Assembly (NCBI GenBank): GCA_037074765.1
Contig: JBAMDO010000048.1
Span: forward strand, 372,001-436,000
Direction of reading: 5' to 3'
DNA: 64,000 nt
Source of the DNA: Mansonella perstans
Taxonomy: Eukaryota; Nematoda; Chromadorea; Rhabditida; Onchocercidae
Shown: positions 53,601-64,000 of the stretch, one piece after another
Layout: each line of letters opens with the position of its first letter
Numbering within the stretch: the first letter of the stretch is position 1
The notes under the pieces: model-generated
The model's input: only the letters and a program-made list of their open reading frames with translations
What the model was told of the DNA's origin: nothing
Databases searched by the model: none
Position numbers and translations under genes: made by a program

Positions 53601-56600
53601 ATAATTCTTATTCATTATCGATACTACAAGCTTTTTTTATGCAAACCAATACAAGCAGCAACTTAATGTTACACCTTGTCATCGATACTGGTGCGCACTC
53701 GTCTTGCTGCAGCAGCTAATGCTTCTGGATCAACTGGCTGGGTATAATAGTGATAGCTGCTAGTATGCGCGGAAATTCTAAATAACTCATCGTTTATAAT
53801 AACTTTTAAAATATCCGGCATTCAGTTTAGGATTTGAAATTGGTATAAGTTTTTGATTAAAACAAGCCTTCCATGTTCCTCGAGTTGTGAAATAACACTA
53901 CAGATTTGTCGTGAAGATTGCGTTAGAGGGCCCATACTACCACTGATCGACTCACGAGGTGATGAGCGCGTAGAACCATTTGGCGATCCACCAAGTGAAC
54001 AGTGTCTACCTCGGCTGTATCGCCTTAAATCTTTTTATTCTCATAAAGTAAAAAGAGATAGGAAATTTAGACAGTGAAAAACATGCAACATTGCCTTAAA
54101 CGAAATAAGGCTTACATACCCGTATGTTTTTCGCGGATTGATCGGAGATCCTTCGCTGATTGAACCAAATGGATATCTAGAGAGCCTGGAAGAATCGGTG
54201 CGTTTTCGAGGAGGATCATGACTAAGATTAGAGCCACGAAGAACAACCTGAAAATATGGATCATTTTCACGTTATTTTAAATATCACATAAATTATCAAG
54301 CTACTGTTAATTGCTATATGAACATTTTTTTCATAATTCCAAGTTGTAAGTCATAATTCCAAGTTGCAGGAAAAAGCACCTCAGTTTCATCCTCGTGTGC
54401 CGGTCTACGCCTTTTTCGATCTAACAACAAGAAGTAAACCATTTTCTCTGTGTTATGCCTGCAACAGCCTAATTCACTGATTAAATTGAAAAAGCTTCAT
54501 ACTCAGTCCAGATATTCCTGAACGCTAAGAAAAATAATGATGAGAAAAAAATATATTGCATAGTTGCCTTGGAGATAATAGTTCTCGAATCAGTTTTTCT
54601 TTATCTTTGAAGCACCCCAAATTAGTCATATGTCGAAAGACATCCGAATCAATATTTTCTTCGCTAGAAATTATATAGGTCTGAAAAAAAAAAAAAAAAA
54701 AAACATTTTTGATAGTTTTAGTTCCACTTAATGACTTTTCATACGGTTTCACAACCGCTTTTACTAAGAAAAACGTAATTAAAAAACATGGAAAATTACC
54801 TGTACAACTTGCGCCATCGGTAGTTCAAGTTCAAGTTCAGTTTTCGAACTATCAGCAACCCATGGATGTTTAAATACTTCGCTCAACTACAGGTTAAATA
54901 TATGGATTAATATGAATTGCCTTTATTACATTAAATCGAATATGTTCATTTTAAAATAAAAATCTTCTAGAATAATTCAGAAAAATTTTATTGCAATTAA
55001 AAAGTAGAACCAAGTGAAAAATAATATCTCACAGAAAGTCGTTTTTGTGGATCAACTTCGATCATATTCCTGAGAAGATTTTGGCAATCAGCTGGAACGA
55101 AATGAGGAATATGGAAAACGCCCTTTTTGACTTTTTCTAGTAAATTACGCAAATTGTCATCATCAAAAGGCAAAGCTCCCTATAAATTATTTGAATTAAA
55201 GATATCATATATGCTTAAATGAAATTTATTTAATTTATTGCAATTAATTTTTAGTGCAGAAATAAGCTAGAAATAACAATAATAATTGAGAAAATAAGTA
55301 ATAAATATAACTATTGTTGACAACGAAAAATTGGTAATATTAACTGTTTTAGCAAATAAACAAACTCACAACTAATAAAGCATATAAAATAACACCGCAG
55401 GACCAAACATCAGCTTTTCGACCATCGTATTTTTCGCCCTAAAAACCATGTATTTTTGAACAGTTTACTTTTCAAATTAATTTTAAACTTTCGTTATGAC
55501 ATTGAATAGTTTACTTTTCAAACTAACTTTAAGCTTTCGTTATGATGTTTTTTTTTTTTTTTTTTTTTTTTTTTTCCATTGAATAAAAAAATTGATTTTT
55601 ACAATTTTTACAAATCACGAATATTCAAAAATGTTAACAAATTTGACGAATATTTAAAATATCAAAAAAACAGAGAAATTGATTTATGTATAAAGCTAAA
55701 TTTTAAAATTTCAAAAAATAGCATAAAATATGCAGACATAATGTCAAAATTCATAACTTATTCAGGCCCATCGTAAAATTGTCTTGAAGTATAAATTTAC
55801 ATACCCGTATAACTTCCGGACAAGCATAATGTGGAGACCCGCAACTAGTTTCAAGCATTGAACCTTCAACTTGCAAAGATGCCATTCCAAAATCAGCAAC
55901 CTGAAATGGTTTTATTAGGCTTTTCCATTGTATTAGAAATGGGTTAAAACCTTTTCACAGCAATGTCTTACACGGCGTAGCAAACAAGAGATCCTAACAT
56001 CCTATTTCGCATCCTAACAATACTCGGGAGAAAGATATGTATATTTTTGAAAACAAACCTTAATATTATTTCTATCATCCAAAAGTAAATTTTCAGGCTT
56101 CAGATCTCGATGGCTGAAAGCATGGAATGCTATTAAAATTTAAAAAACAAAACTCTTACAGTTATAGAAATTGCTTAAATTTTAATGAAACATGCCTGGA
56201 TTAGCTTGATTAGTTAATTGATACTATCAAATATGCTCTTTTATTTCATTACTTTTTAACGAGTATCCTTTCCTGATAGCTCATATAAAACGAAAATATT
56301 AAAGTCATTTTCATCAGTTATTTACATCGATAAGCAAACTGAGATCAGCATTATCTTCATGCGCTAAGAAATTTAATGCAAAGGTTCACAGTGATTGAAT
56401 AATAGAATTTTCTCGGCGATGCCCTGATCGTTAGTGTAGTCAATCAGTCAATGTCAAATGTCAATTATACAGACTATACAGACTTTAAAAGATTTTATAC
56501 ATTATATTATACAGATTATATTATCAATTATATAGACTTAAAAAAAGAAAAGTTATCTATGTTAAGAAGTTTGAAGTTAAAAGTCCGAACAACACTTTCT

Positions 56601-59600
56601 TCATGCCTAAGAAAATCACAAATCAGCAGTAGCTGATAAATCCTGATAAAATCTGGATTTACTATTTGTTTTACAAACCATATATTATGAGCGTGGCAAA
56701 AATCCAGAGCCGAAATTATTTGTAGAAAAAATTTTCGTGCTTCTTTAGCCAGCAATCGACCTTTCCGAACTAGGTAATCAAACAATTCACCGCCACTAAC
56801 ATGTTCCAACAATAAATACCTATAACAATTCTGTTGAAAATTTTTGAAAAACAGACCAATTTGTGAATCAAACAGAAAAAAAACATGACCAGTCGAGACG
56901 TTCGTTTTACTTAAGAGATAGAATTTTCAATAAGTATTAGCGTTTAAAAAATGAAGATTGTTTTTCATAGTCAGCCATGTTTTCCTTACAAAATTTGAAA
57001 ATGCACTGATTAGTTTGTGCATTAAAGGGCTTTGTAAAAGTATGAAACTAACAAATATTTCTTGTTTTCATAAACGTCGTAAAGATGAAGCACATTTGGA
57101 TGTTCAATTAATTTCATTATTGCAATCTCGCGTTCCACCTACAATATTCTTATTGCACCTTTTTTTCCTATTCATTTAAGAAGAAAGAAATTTTTATATA
57201 AAAATTCTGTTCATGTTTTTCATTATTTTAGTAATTTCAAGTGATTTTTGGTGGTGATTTCACCATAGATCGAACTCTCCTGAAAAAAGCTAATGATACC
57301 AGTTATTTTTTCTGCTGGATGTCGATAATTTAATTGTGCTTCATGAAAAATAGATTGACTCATGGAATCAGATTGAAATGCTTCATTTCTTTTCTTAATG
57401 CAAGCATAAATGTTAGCGATTACGAGCCAAGGTATAAATTTATTGAAGTGTTGAAAAGATGAAAATATTGAATTTTTGTATCGGGTACTTTATATTTACA
57501 AAAAACCAACTTTCTGAAGAACCGATTCACTGAGCTTCTCTTTATTAACAATTTTTACAGCAACTTTTCGACCAGTGATACAATGTGTACCCGTCTTTAC
57601 AAGACCTAAAATTAACATTAAATAGGACTAAATAACTTTGCTTCATTTCGTTTAATTTTTTTTTAATTCTTCATGAGTGCCACACTTGCGTTTTGTTTAT
57701 GCTCAACGATAGCGTCACATTTATTCATAAAGTGTTGAGCTCACATAACCCGTTTTTATGTAGAATGTGGGAAGAATACAAAGTTCACACCCCTTTTCAA
57801 CTACTCATTTAACATTTTCTTCACTTTCAAATGCTGCTATTACAGTACGAAATATTTATAATTTTCTTTAATTCAACTTTTTCCTATTTTTCTTTCTGTG
57901 ATATTCGCCTTTTTTCAAATTAACTTTTCCATTTTATTTCTTTTTTTTTTTTTTTTTTTTTTTTGCAATAACATACTAAATTTAATGCTCTACAGCAATT
58001 TATAAGTAACATTTTTACTGAAATTTCCAATTGCAGATAATTATGCTTCATCTTAGTAACTCTTGAAGTTCCATAAAATTTTATTTGTAAAAATTTTGGA
58101 GCTGTTAAAAGTAAATGCCACTTTAAATCGATTGTTTTTCACCAGTCTTTTTTTTTTTTCATTTGATTCTATGAAAGAATATTTGTATAAGTAATTTATC
58201 ATCAAAGATTGATGAAATAAAACTATTGCTACTATTTCGTATCGTTTTCATTTCTTTAAATTTTGATAAATTTTTATTGATAAATTTTTTCTTTTAATCT
58301 ATAATACTTTGTGCAATTTATTTCTATTGTGATATGATCACTTTCTATTTAACATCTTTCTCTATGCATTTGATAAACAATTGTCTTGTATGTATATGTA
58401 TGTGTGTGTGTGTGTGTGTATAAAATGATAAAAGACTAATGATAAAATTCATATCAAATGTCCTTTCATTTTATTTCAATGCATTAACTTTTAACCTTCA
58501 AAAATATGACCTACATGCTTTTTTTGGAGTGTTGCCAAACGAGAAGATAATCATAGAATCTTGTAATTTATTCAATTAATTTTTAATTTTCTCATTGTAT
58601 TTCTTCAACTAATTGCTTAAGTTTTAATCATTTTGCTAATCTCAAGTAATCAATTAAAATTAAAATTACTCGATAAAATTTTGTAAAATAAAATTCTTAC
58701 TCCAAAAAGGAGCATCCTAAATGAAAATATTAATAACGTATGGTTAAATTGTGATACTTATAATTAATAACATATGCATGTATATGATTGTTTATTTCCG
58801 CAATTTTATTAAGCAATAATTGAAATGATTTAAAGTTTGAAATTTCTTTTAGAATTATTCTATGCATTTCATATTCCAAAATTTCCCTCCATTAATTTTT
58901 CATAACACACTAAAATATATTGTGTATTGTTGATCATTCGGGCAATATATCTGTTAGCGAACCATTGTAAGTTTTATGATAGTTTTTGTGATTTGGCGAT
59001 TATATTTTCTCATTTTATATGATTAGCGATAGTTATTTTAATTAGTATTATTTTCACTGAATCAACATTTTTTAAAAACTTATTTTACTCCATTAAAGAT
59101 GGACGAAAGAAGATAAGATAGATAGAATTGAACGATTAGCAACTAGATTTGACTAGAATTTACTAGGATTCACGATAATGGCATTTAATCGGCATTTAGG
59201 CAAATAAAAATGGGATACATATAGTTTGATGTGATAAAATTTTGAAATCAATAGATCAGAGTGAAATACTACGAAAAGCTTTTGTAATAATAAATAAGGC
59301 TTATATTCTCAATTCTAAGTGAAATGAAAGAAATGAAAATTTTATTATAAGATTAGATTTTTGATTTGTTCATTAAATTAACAAACGGAAATAACATAAA
59401 AGAAAACTTAAATGAATAGGATTAGCATTTGGATTAGTGTATAGAAAGACGTATAGTGTTCATAATTTGAAATAAGTAAAATAGTTTTACGCTAATGTTA
59501 TTATTTAAATTTATTAGGCAAGTGACACATAAATTAACATAGGTCAAATTTCTTCCATTATCTAATTCCTCAATACATACCTGAATTTTTATGGATGAAA

Positions 59601-61305
59601 TAGTCTGAAAAAAAAAAAAAAAACATGAATGATCAGTAGAGTAAAGGGCCAATGACAATCATCTTAGATATAGCCTTAATGCTAAGCTTCTTTCAAGCGA
59701 TATTTTTTGAGGATCGGAATATATGGATACGTTTTCAACTATTTAGAATGAAATATTGCAGCTAAACTTGTATACCTCAAAATGAAATGATGAAGAGTAG
59801 CTATTTTTGTTCACTATAGTAAAATTGTAATTTCTGAAATTCTAATTTTTTCATTTAGTATCGAACAATTTATTTATTCTTATGATTTTTTTTAAAAATT
59901 TTAGTTATTTTTTGTTTAAACATTAATTTTTTTTTATCATGGACATTATACAGTGACCTGTTCTATCAGCGTGATGAAGGATGATTACCTAGAACTGCAT
60001 CTGGCTTGAAATGACGCTTGCAATGGGAAGTATAAGATGCATTAAAGGTTTGAAGTTTTAGTGATCTACATTAGGTAAGAGTATTACAGAGTAGTTTTTA
60101 AACAGACTATATTTATGTAATTTAAATGCTCTAATTATTAAGATTTTAAATTGGGAAAAAATATTTAAGCGTAATATATCATAAGAAAAAATCTTCCTGA
60201 AAATTTCTGCTTTGTCCATCTTCATTTCGTACGTGACCTCTGATAGGTAGTACTCTAAATCCAGAAATATATAAAAAAAAAAAAAAAAAAATGATATCAT
60301 TTAGCAGTTCAGGATAGCTAAAACTTTGAAATAAAACCAAACTGATCACAATTTTTTACTTTTCATTTCATGATTTCAATTTCCTCCATTTTTTATTTTT
60401 CCTAACTTTTGCCAGTTACTTCTAGATTTCTCTCAACTTGGTGAATACTTATAAAATCTAATTTTTGTAGAATGAAATGGCTAAAACACTGACATTTTGC
60501 CGTTTCATGCTGGGTCAGGAAATAAAAGATACTCCATTGATTATTTTTAATTTCTTAATAATTTCACCAATTTTAGGGAGCATTAAATAATTAAATTAAA
60601 TGCATCTATCGTCAAATCCTTTTTGTGCTTTTACTTTAAATTACTTTAGTATATGAATAAAATTCACGAATTCAATCATTTTAAAAGGAATATTACTCAT
60701 AAATAATTAGAGACAAAAAACTAATTAAATTAAAAGATAAGGTAAAATAAATTACTGTCTACATGGTTTTAAGTTCTAACTTACAATGATTAGGTAACGA
60801 ATAAATTGAAGTTCAACTTGGACTAGAAGATATTGTTAACTAAGATATTTAAGTCATTAGTATTTATATTGCTGTACTCATCGTATCATTCGATACATGA
60901 TGCATAATGAATTTTTTAGATTCATTAGTTTCATTATTCAAGTTTGGAGTGCAGTTGGACGGTTATGATATAGCACAGCCTCATATAATTAAATTATGTT
61001 AATATTATATAATTAGCAAGAGAATTCAAGTATAAAAATCTGGAATCAATAGGATTTGAAAGTATTGTTTTAAATCATTTTTGATCCTATAACTGGACTT
61101 TATTTTTTCATAGGTGTTGGTAAGAACACAAAATTGAATTAGCTGAAGTAAAAAAAAAAAAAAAAAATGCAAAAAAGAAAAACGTACCCGTTTGACCCTT
61201 CCCAAGTGTTTTTTCAATTTTATACGGCCCACAGTACTGCGCTTGATGGGACAGCGTTGTTACCATAGTTGTATTCGTTGCACCACCATTAGTTGCCGCT
61301 GTCAT
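50664..61305 (-). CDS. sad-1: SAD-1/BRSK serine/threonine kinase
   Basis: AMPK-related neuronal kinase that sets neuronal polarity and presynaptic assembly. Exons: 61305-61188, 57605-57511, 57138-57053, 56819-56679, 56113-56059, 55900-55805, 55438-55370, 55179-55033, 54886-54800, 54680-54568, 54458-54380, 54247-54120, 54023-53868, 53759-53675, 53594-53486, 53383-53227, 52972-52840, 52586-52479, 52398-52250, 52187-52061, 51981-51858, 51291-51075, 50775-50664. They total 2691 nt in one frame, giving 896 residues. Kinase domain about 28-280: GKGQTG loop at 35-40, catalytic Lys57 (VAVKIV), HRDLKPEN from 148, DFG 168-170, T-loop Thr183 in [14 protein letters not shown] (the LKB1-type site). A UBA-like segment follows near 312-335. 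The Ser-rich linker holds [10 protein letters not shown], then the conserved C-terminal domain ([28 protein letters not shown]). The tail ends with [10 protein letters not shown]. The kinase call is essentially certain; exons 13-14 are the least sure (GC donor). Confidence 0.96.
53760..53867 (-). other. Short sad-1 intron with an apparent GC donor (AG|GCTTGT)
   Basis: The exon before it ends …LEEHG plus AG, and the next opens with C completing AGC, then TATCAC ([11 protein letters not shown]). Only phase 2 keeps the downstream frame open. The only phase-2 GT in reach is a poor gtcgat near 53930. The acceptor may be 53760 or three bases later at 53757. Confidence 0.5.
54332..54367. repeat. Short direct repeat of cataattccaagttg
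   Basis: Two copies of the 15-bp unit are separated by five bases, in the 132-nt intron between sad-1 exons 11 and 12. Confidence 0.7.
54459..54567 (-). other. sad-1 intron with a GC-AG donor (AAG|GCAACT)
   Basis: The UBA-coding exon ends CTATTATCTCCAAG and is followed by GCAACT. No GT dinucleotide occurs between that point and the in-frame stop. The next exon begins G CAT AAC (HNTEKMVYF), which restores the conserved sequence exactly. The acceptor is gttgcag. Confidence 0.8.
55462..55545. repeat. Two-copy direct repeat (38 bp, 46-bp period)
   Basis: Copies at 55462-55499 and 55508-55545 both begin agtttacttttcaaa and end ctttcgttatga, with three differences. They sit in a sad-1 intron and abut a run of about 28 T at 55548-55575. 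Confidence 0.85.
57606..61187 (-). other. First intron of sad-1, 3.6 kb
   Basis: It separates the ATP-loop half exon (phase 1, donor G|GTACGT) from the rest of the kinase. It is very AT-rich, with T24 at 57941-57964, a TG microsatellite at 58387-58421 and A runs near 59608, 60272 and 61150. No exon was seen inside. Being the largest intron and near the 5' end, it is the likeliest place for intronic control elements. Confidence 0.75.
58387..58421. repeat. TG/TA microsatellite
   Basis: Interrupted gtatgtatatgtatg followed by about nine TG units, in sad-1 intron 1. Confidence 0.8.
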
Positions 61306-61320
61306 ACCTACACTTAATCA
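61306..61320 (-). promoter_or_regulatory. Possible spliced-leader acceptor of sad-1
   Basis: On the minus strand the sequence ttaagtgtag ends at 61308, leaving only GT before the ATG at 61305. Nematode trans-spliced genes often have the acceptor this close to the start. The pyrimidine tract is weak, so an upstream cis-spliced exon remains possible. Confidence 0.4.
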
Positions 61321-64000
61321 AACAGAAGTAAGCAATAAACAATTTTACAAATATTAATTAAACAGCGGACTCAAAAATTTTAGAAGAGAAATTTGATAGT
61401 AAATGGAAAACTTTTTAGGGAGCAAAAAGCAATGTGTAATTAAAAATGTCAGATGCTAACAATGTACTGCTCTTTTACTGCTCAGAATGCTAGTCGTAAT
61501 TAGATAAAAGTGTAAAAAGATTAAACCAAATTATTTTACAAATATTGTAAATTAGTCCAGGCAGTAATGGTACGGCAATGAGCATGGAAAGATTTAAATC
61601 GTTTTTTTTTTTAAATCTTTTTTTGAATTGCAGAACTTTGATTAAAGGATGACCTAAATGACTTCCTAGTTAAAGTAACAATTAAAAAAAAAATCGAGGC
61701 TAACCTATCTTAAGTAACCTATTTTCATTTGTCATAGTATATTGAATATATCTCCAAGTTATAGATATACTATTTTCATTGTTTCAAAAAATCTCATGAA
61801 ACCTAAAAGAGTAAACACTATTACTGACTGGAAGCGGGAAATGCTGCATGACTATTCCACAATGAATTGCAGAACTTTGACTAAAGGATGACATAAATGA
61901 CTTCCTAGTAGAAGTAACAACCAATTCAATCAGGATAAAAAAAAAAAAAAACTTGAATCTAAATCCAATAAAGCATTGAAGATGTTCATTTAAGCCTAAT
62001 CTATCGTCTACTGAATGTCCTAATTTACCATTGTAACCAAAAACTTCAATTTAAAAATTCTTGAAAAAAAATTTAAGTTTGATTGTCTCTCACATTACTT
62101 TCTAATCTCATGTTTTCTTCAAAAGAACTTCAAAAAAAAAAAAAAAAAAAATCAAGCTGCTTCACCAGGCATTGTATTTTATATAATATCATTATATTTC
62201 ATTACAAAAATGGAATGATGAAAGGAACTGTAATCAGTAGTCTCATATCTTAACCAGAATTCACCAGTATCCTTCCCATTAAAATTTAACGATTTTCCTG
62301 CTATATCTTCAATATCTCATGGCTTTTGGTAATTTACCAAATTTTCTTTTAGAGCAGTTTAATGGATTTTAGATTTTAAACAAAATTAACAGGATCATAA
62401 ATTCAAAAATCTTTCGATTGATTGATATCATTACCTTACAAAGCTTTTTCACGATCTAGGAAATTTCTTTCATTTTCATAAGATAGTTTTATGATCGGAA
62501 AAGGACGGTGCCATTTTTTTTATAAAACATTTGGAATTCATGATCCAGCCTCATTCAAATACTACACAGTCCTCAGGAAAATGAAGTTGCTCTCACTTTA
62601 ACAAAGCTTTTTTCCTTGTCATGTATTTCTGTTGCCTAAAATTAAACTTACTTTCCTAAATTAATTTTAATTAATTGCTACCTTCTAATCTAATCTTTTC
62701 GCTTGATTATTTCAAACGTTTAACGTTATTCATTTAGTAACAAATTTGCTTCAGTCATGTCATTTTCCGTCTACAACAATCGACAAAAAAATTCCAATCT
62801 TTCCAACTTTCCGGAAAGTAAATATTGTAATGAATTCTCTTTTCATTTTTCTTCCATTTAGCCTCTCTCATCTACTTCAGGAATTTTTGTCGCAAAATTT
62901 TAACTTCTAATTCACTTACAAAGATGTGCAAAATAATCACACAAAAAAAAATAATTATACATCTGCAAAGTTGCTAGGAAATTTTATGTTATTATCCTTG
63001 GAATATCTCGAAAATGAACAGCTTGGATAGTTGTCCGGTATATGTACAGAATGGCAGGAAAAAAGTTGGAAAACTGATGTGACTTTACTACAAATGACCA
63101 ATTGAAATGCATAATTTTAAATTCACATAAAGAAGTTTTTTGAGAATTGGGAGGAAGGAGAAGGGTTAGTTGCTAGCATTGAAAAAGAGACTAGTGGAAT
63201 GAATAAAATATATGTAACTTCTTGGAAGCGATTAATAGAAAAATGTTGTACTTCTCAGTATTCAGGATAACGTTGGAATTTTTTTGATTTTGTGCGAAAA
63301 TCACTAGTTACTTCTTTTCTACAACATCATTTGATTATAACAAAAATGAGAAGAGGAATCGGAAAATTAGTGATGCTTGAAAAACGGTTGCTTACTTACT
63401 GATATTGTGACAACTGCATTTTTAATCTCAGTTTAGTTAAGGATCTAAGAATATTTGTTATTGTCTGCTAGTTTTTGTCCAGAAAAATTAATCCTTTTCT
63501 CTTTAATTTCGCAACATATATTTGAATTGTTTTTCCTCGATGAAACAAATTTCCCTCTTTGAAAAAGGAGCTATTTTGAAGATTGATGAATTTGATTCTT
63601 GATTCCTAATATATCAAATGCTAACATAAACTTCATCTTAATATCAGCCTTATTGTACTTCTTTCACTTCTGTCATATTTCTCATTCTAATCAGTCTGGA
63701 ATTTCTATTTTCGTGATTTCCTTCTGAGGCAATGACATTATAGGCTACCCAGTGAGTAAGCAGAAATACAGCTGGTTGAAATGGTTAAATGCATTCTAAT
63801 TTGCACCTAACTTAGTGGAGACATTTAAAAGGTTTCAAGAATTGATTTTAGAATTTAAAAATAGAAAAGCTCTTTTTGTGATATATTCAAGACTGATAGG
63901 ACATTTTTATTACATCCTTTGGAAGAAGTTTTCGTAGTATTCTCTTTCTAAAATTTACAACCCAAATCTCATCTCTTTCTCTCCATTTTATCGTCTACCT
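61321..64000. other. Upstream region of sad-1, no gene seen
   Basis: About 2.7 kb of AT-rich DNA expected to carry the sad-1 promoter or outron. It holds a dispersed direct repeat (61624-61680 and 61863-61919) and several A runs (61937, 62132). No coding exon was recognised on either strand. Confidence 0.5.
61624..61919. repeat. 57-bp direct repeat pair, 239 bp apart
   Basis: tgaattgcagaactttga opens both copies (61624-61680 and 61863-61919; one A/T-position difference at its end region). They continue nearly identically to gtaaca. Each is followed within about 20 nt by an A run, suggesting a duplicated unit or an old short mobile element. Confidence 0.8.

Noticed and set aside
53930..53938. 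Strong-looking GTGAGT donor within sad-1 exon 13
   Set aside because: Its phase does not fit the following YHYYTQP exon, and using it without another exon breaks the frame.
57941..57964. T24 run and other homopolymers as transposon tails
   Set aside because: Such runs are scattered through introns on both strands without coding remnants or target duplications, so they are treated as simple sequence.

Overview
The window looks like nuclear DNA of a nematode, most likely a filarial or related spirurid worm. It is strongly AT-rich, with many homopolymer A/T tracts. Genes are cut into small exons by introns that mostly start GT and end TTTTAG or TTTCAG. The recognisable proteins are metazoan, and two of them closely match nematode synapse genes. 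No bacterial operon, CRISPR array, phage or intact transposon was seen. The species cannot be fixed from the sequence alone.

All four recognisable genes lie on the minus strand. (1) 4072 to the left edge: an SLC16/monocarboxylate-transporter-like MFS protein, cut off by the window edge; 11 exons give about 393 residues. (2) 12601-9323: a PP1 glycogen-targeting regulatory subunit (RVxF motif plus CBM21 domain), 7 exons, 356 residues. (3) 33323-21079: a SYG-2/nephrin-type adhesion receptor with seven Ig domains, one FN3 domain, a transmembrane segment and a PDZ-ligand-like tail; 19 exons, about 1143 residues, with the signal-peptide exon not located. (4) 61305-50664: a SAD-1/BRSK kinase, 23 exons, 896 residues. 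I placed exons by hand from ORF content, splice consensus and phase; within each model every exon length agrees with its phases.

The rest is mostly non-coding: 4.1-9.3 kb (which holds a candidate two-exon plus-strand gene end at 6274-6717), 12.6-21.1 kb, 33.3-50.6 kb and 61.3-64 kb. These hold short direct repeats, perfect hairpins, a polypurine tract and several exon-like plus-strand stretches that I cannot identify.

Functionally, the notable feature is that a SYG-2-type receptor and a SAD-1 kinase are neighbours on one strand. In C. elegans both proteins act in building synapses at chosen sites. The other two genes are metabolic (transporter; glycogen-bound PP1). Three of the four genes have a splice-acceptor-like AG within 2-20 nt of the start codon, as expected for nematode spliced-leader trans-splicing.
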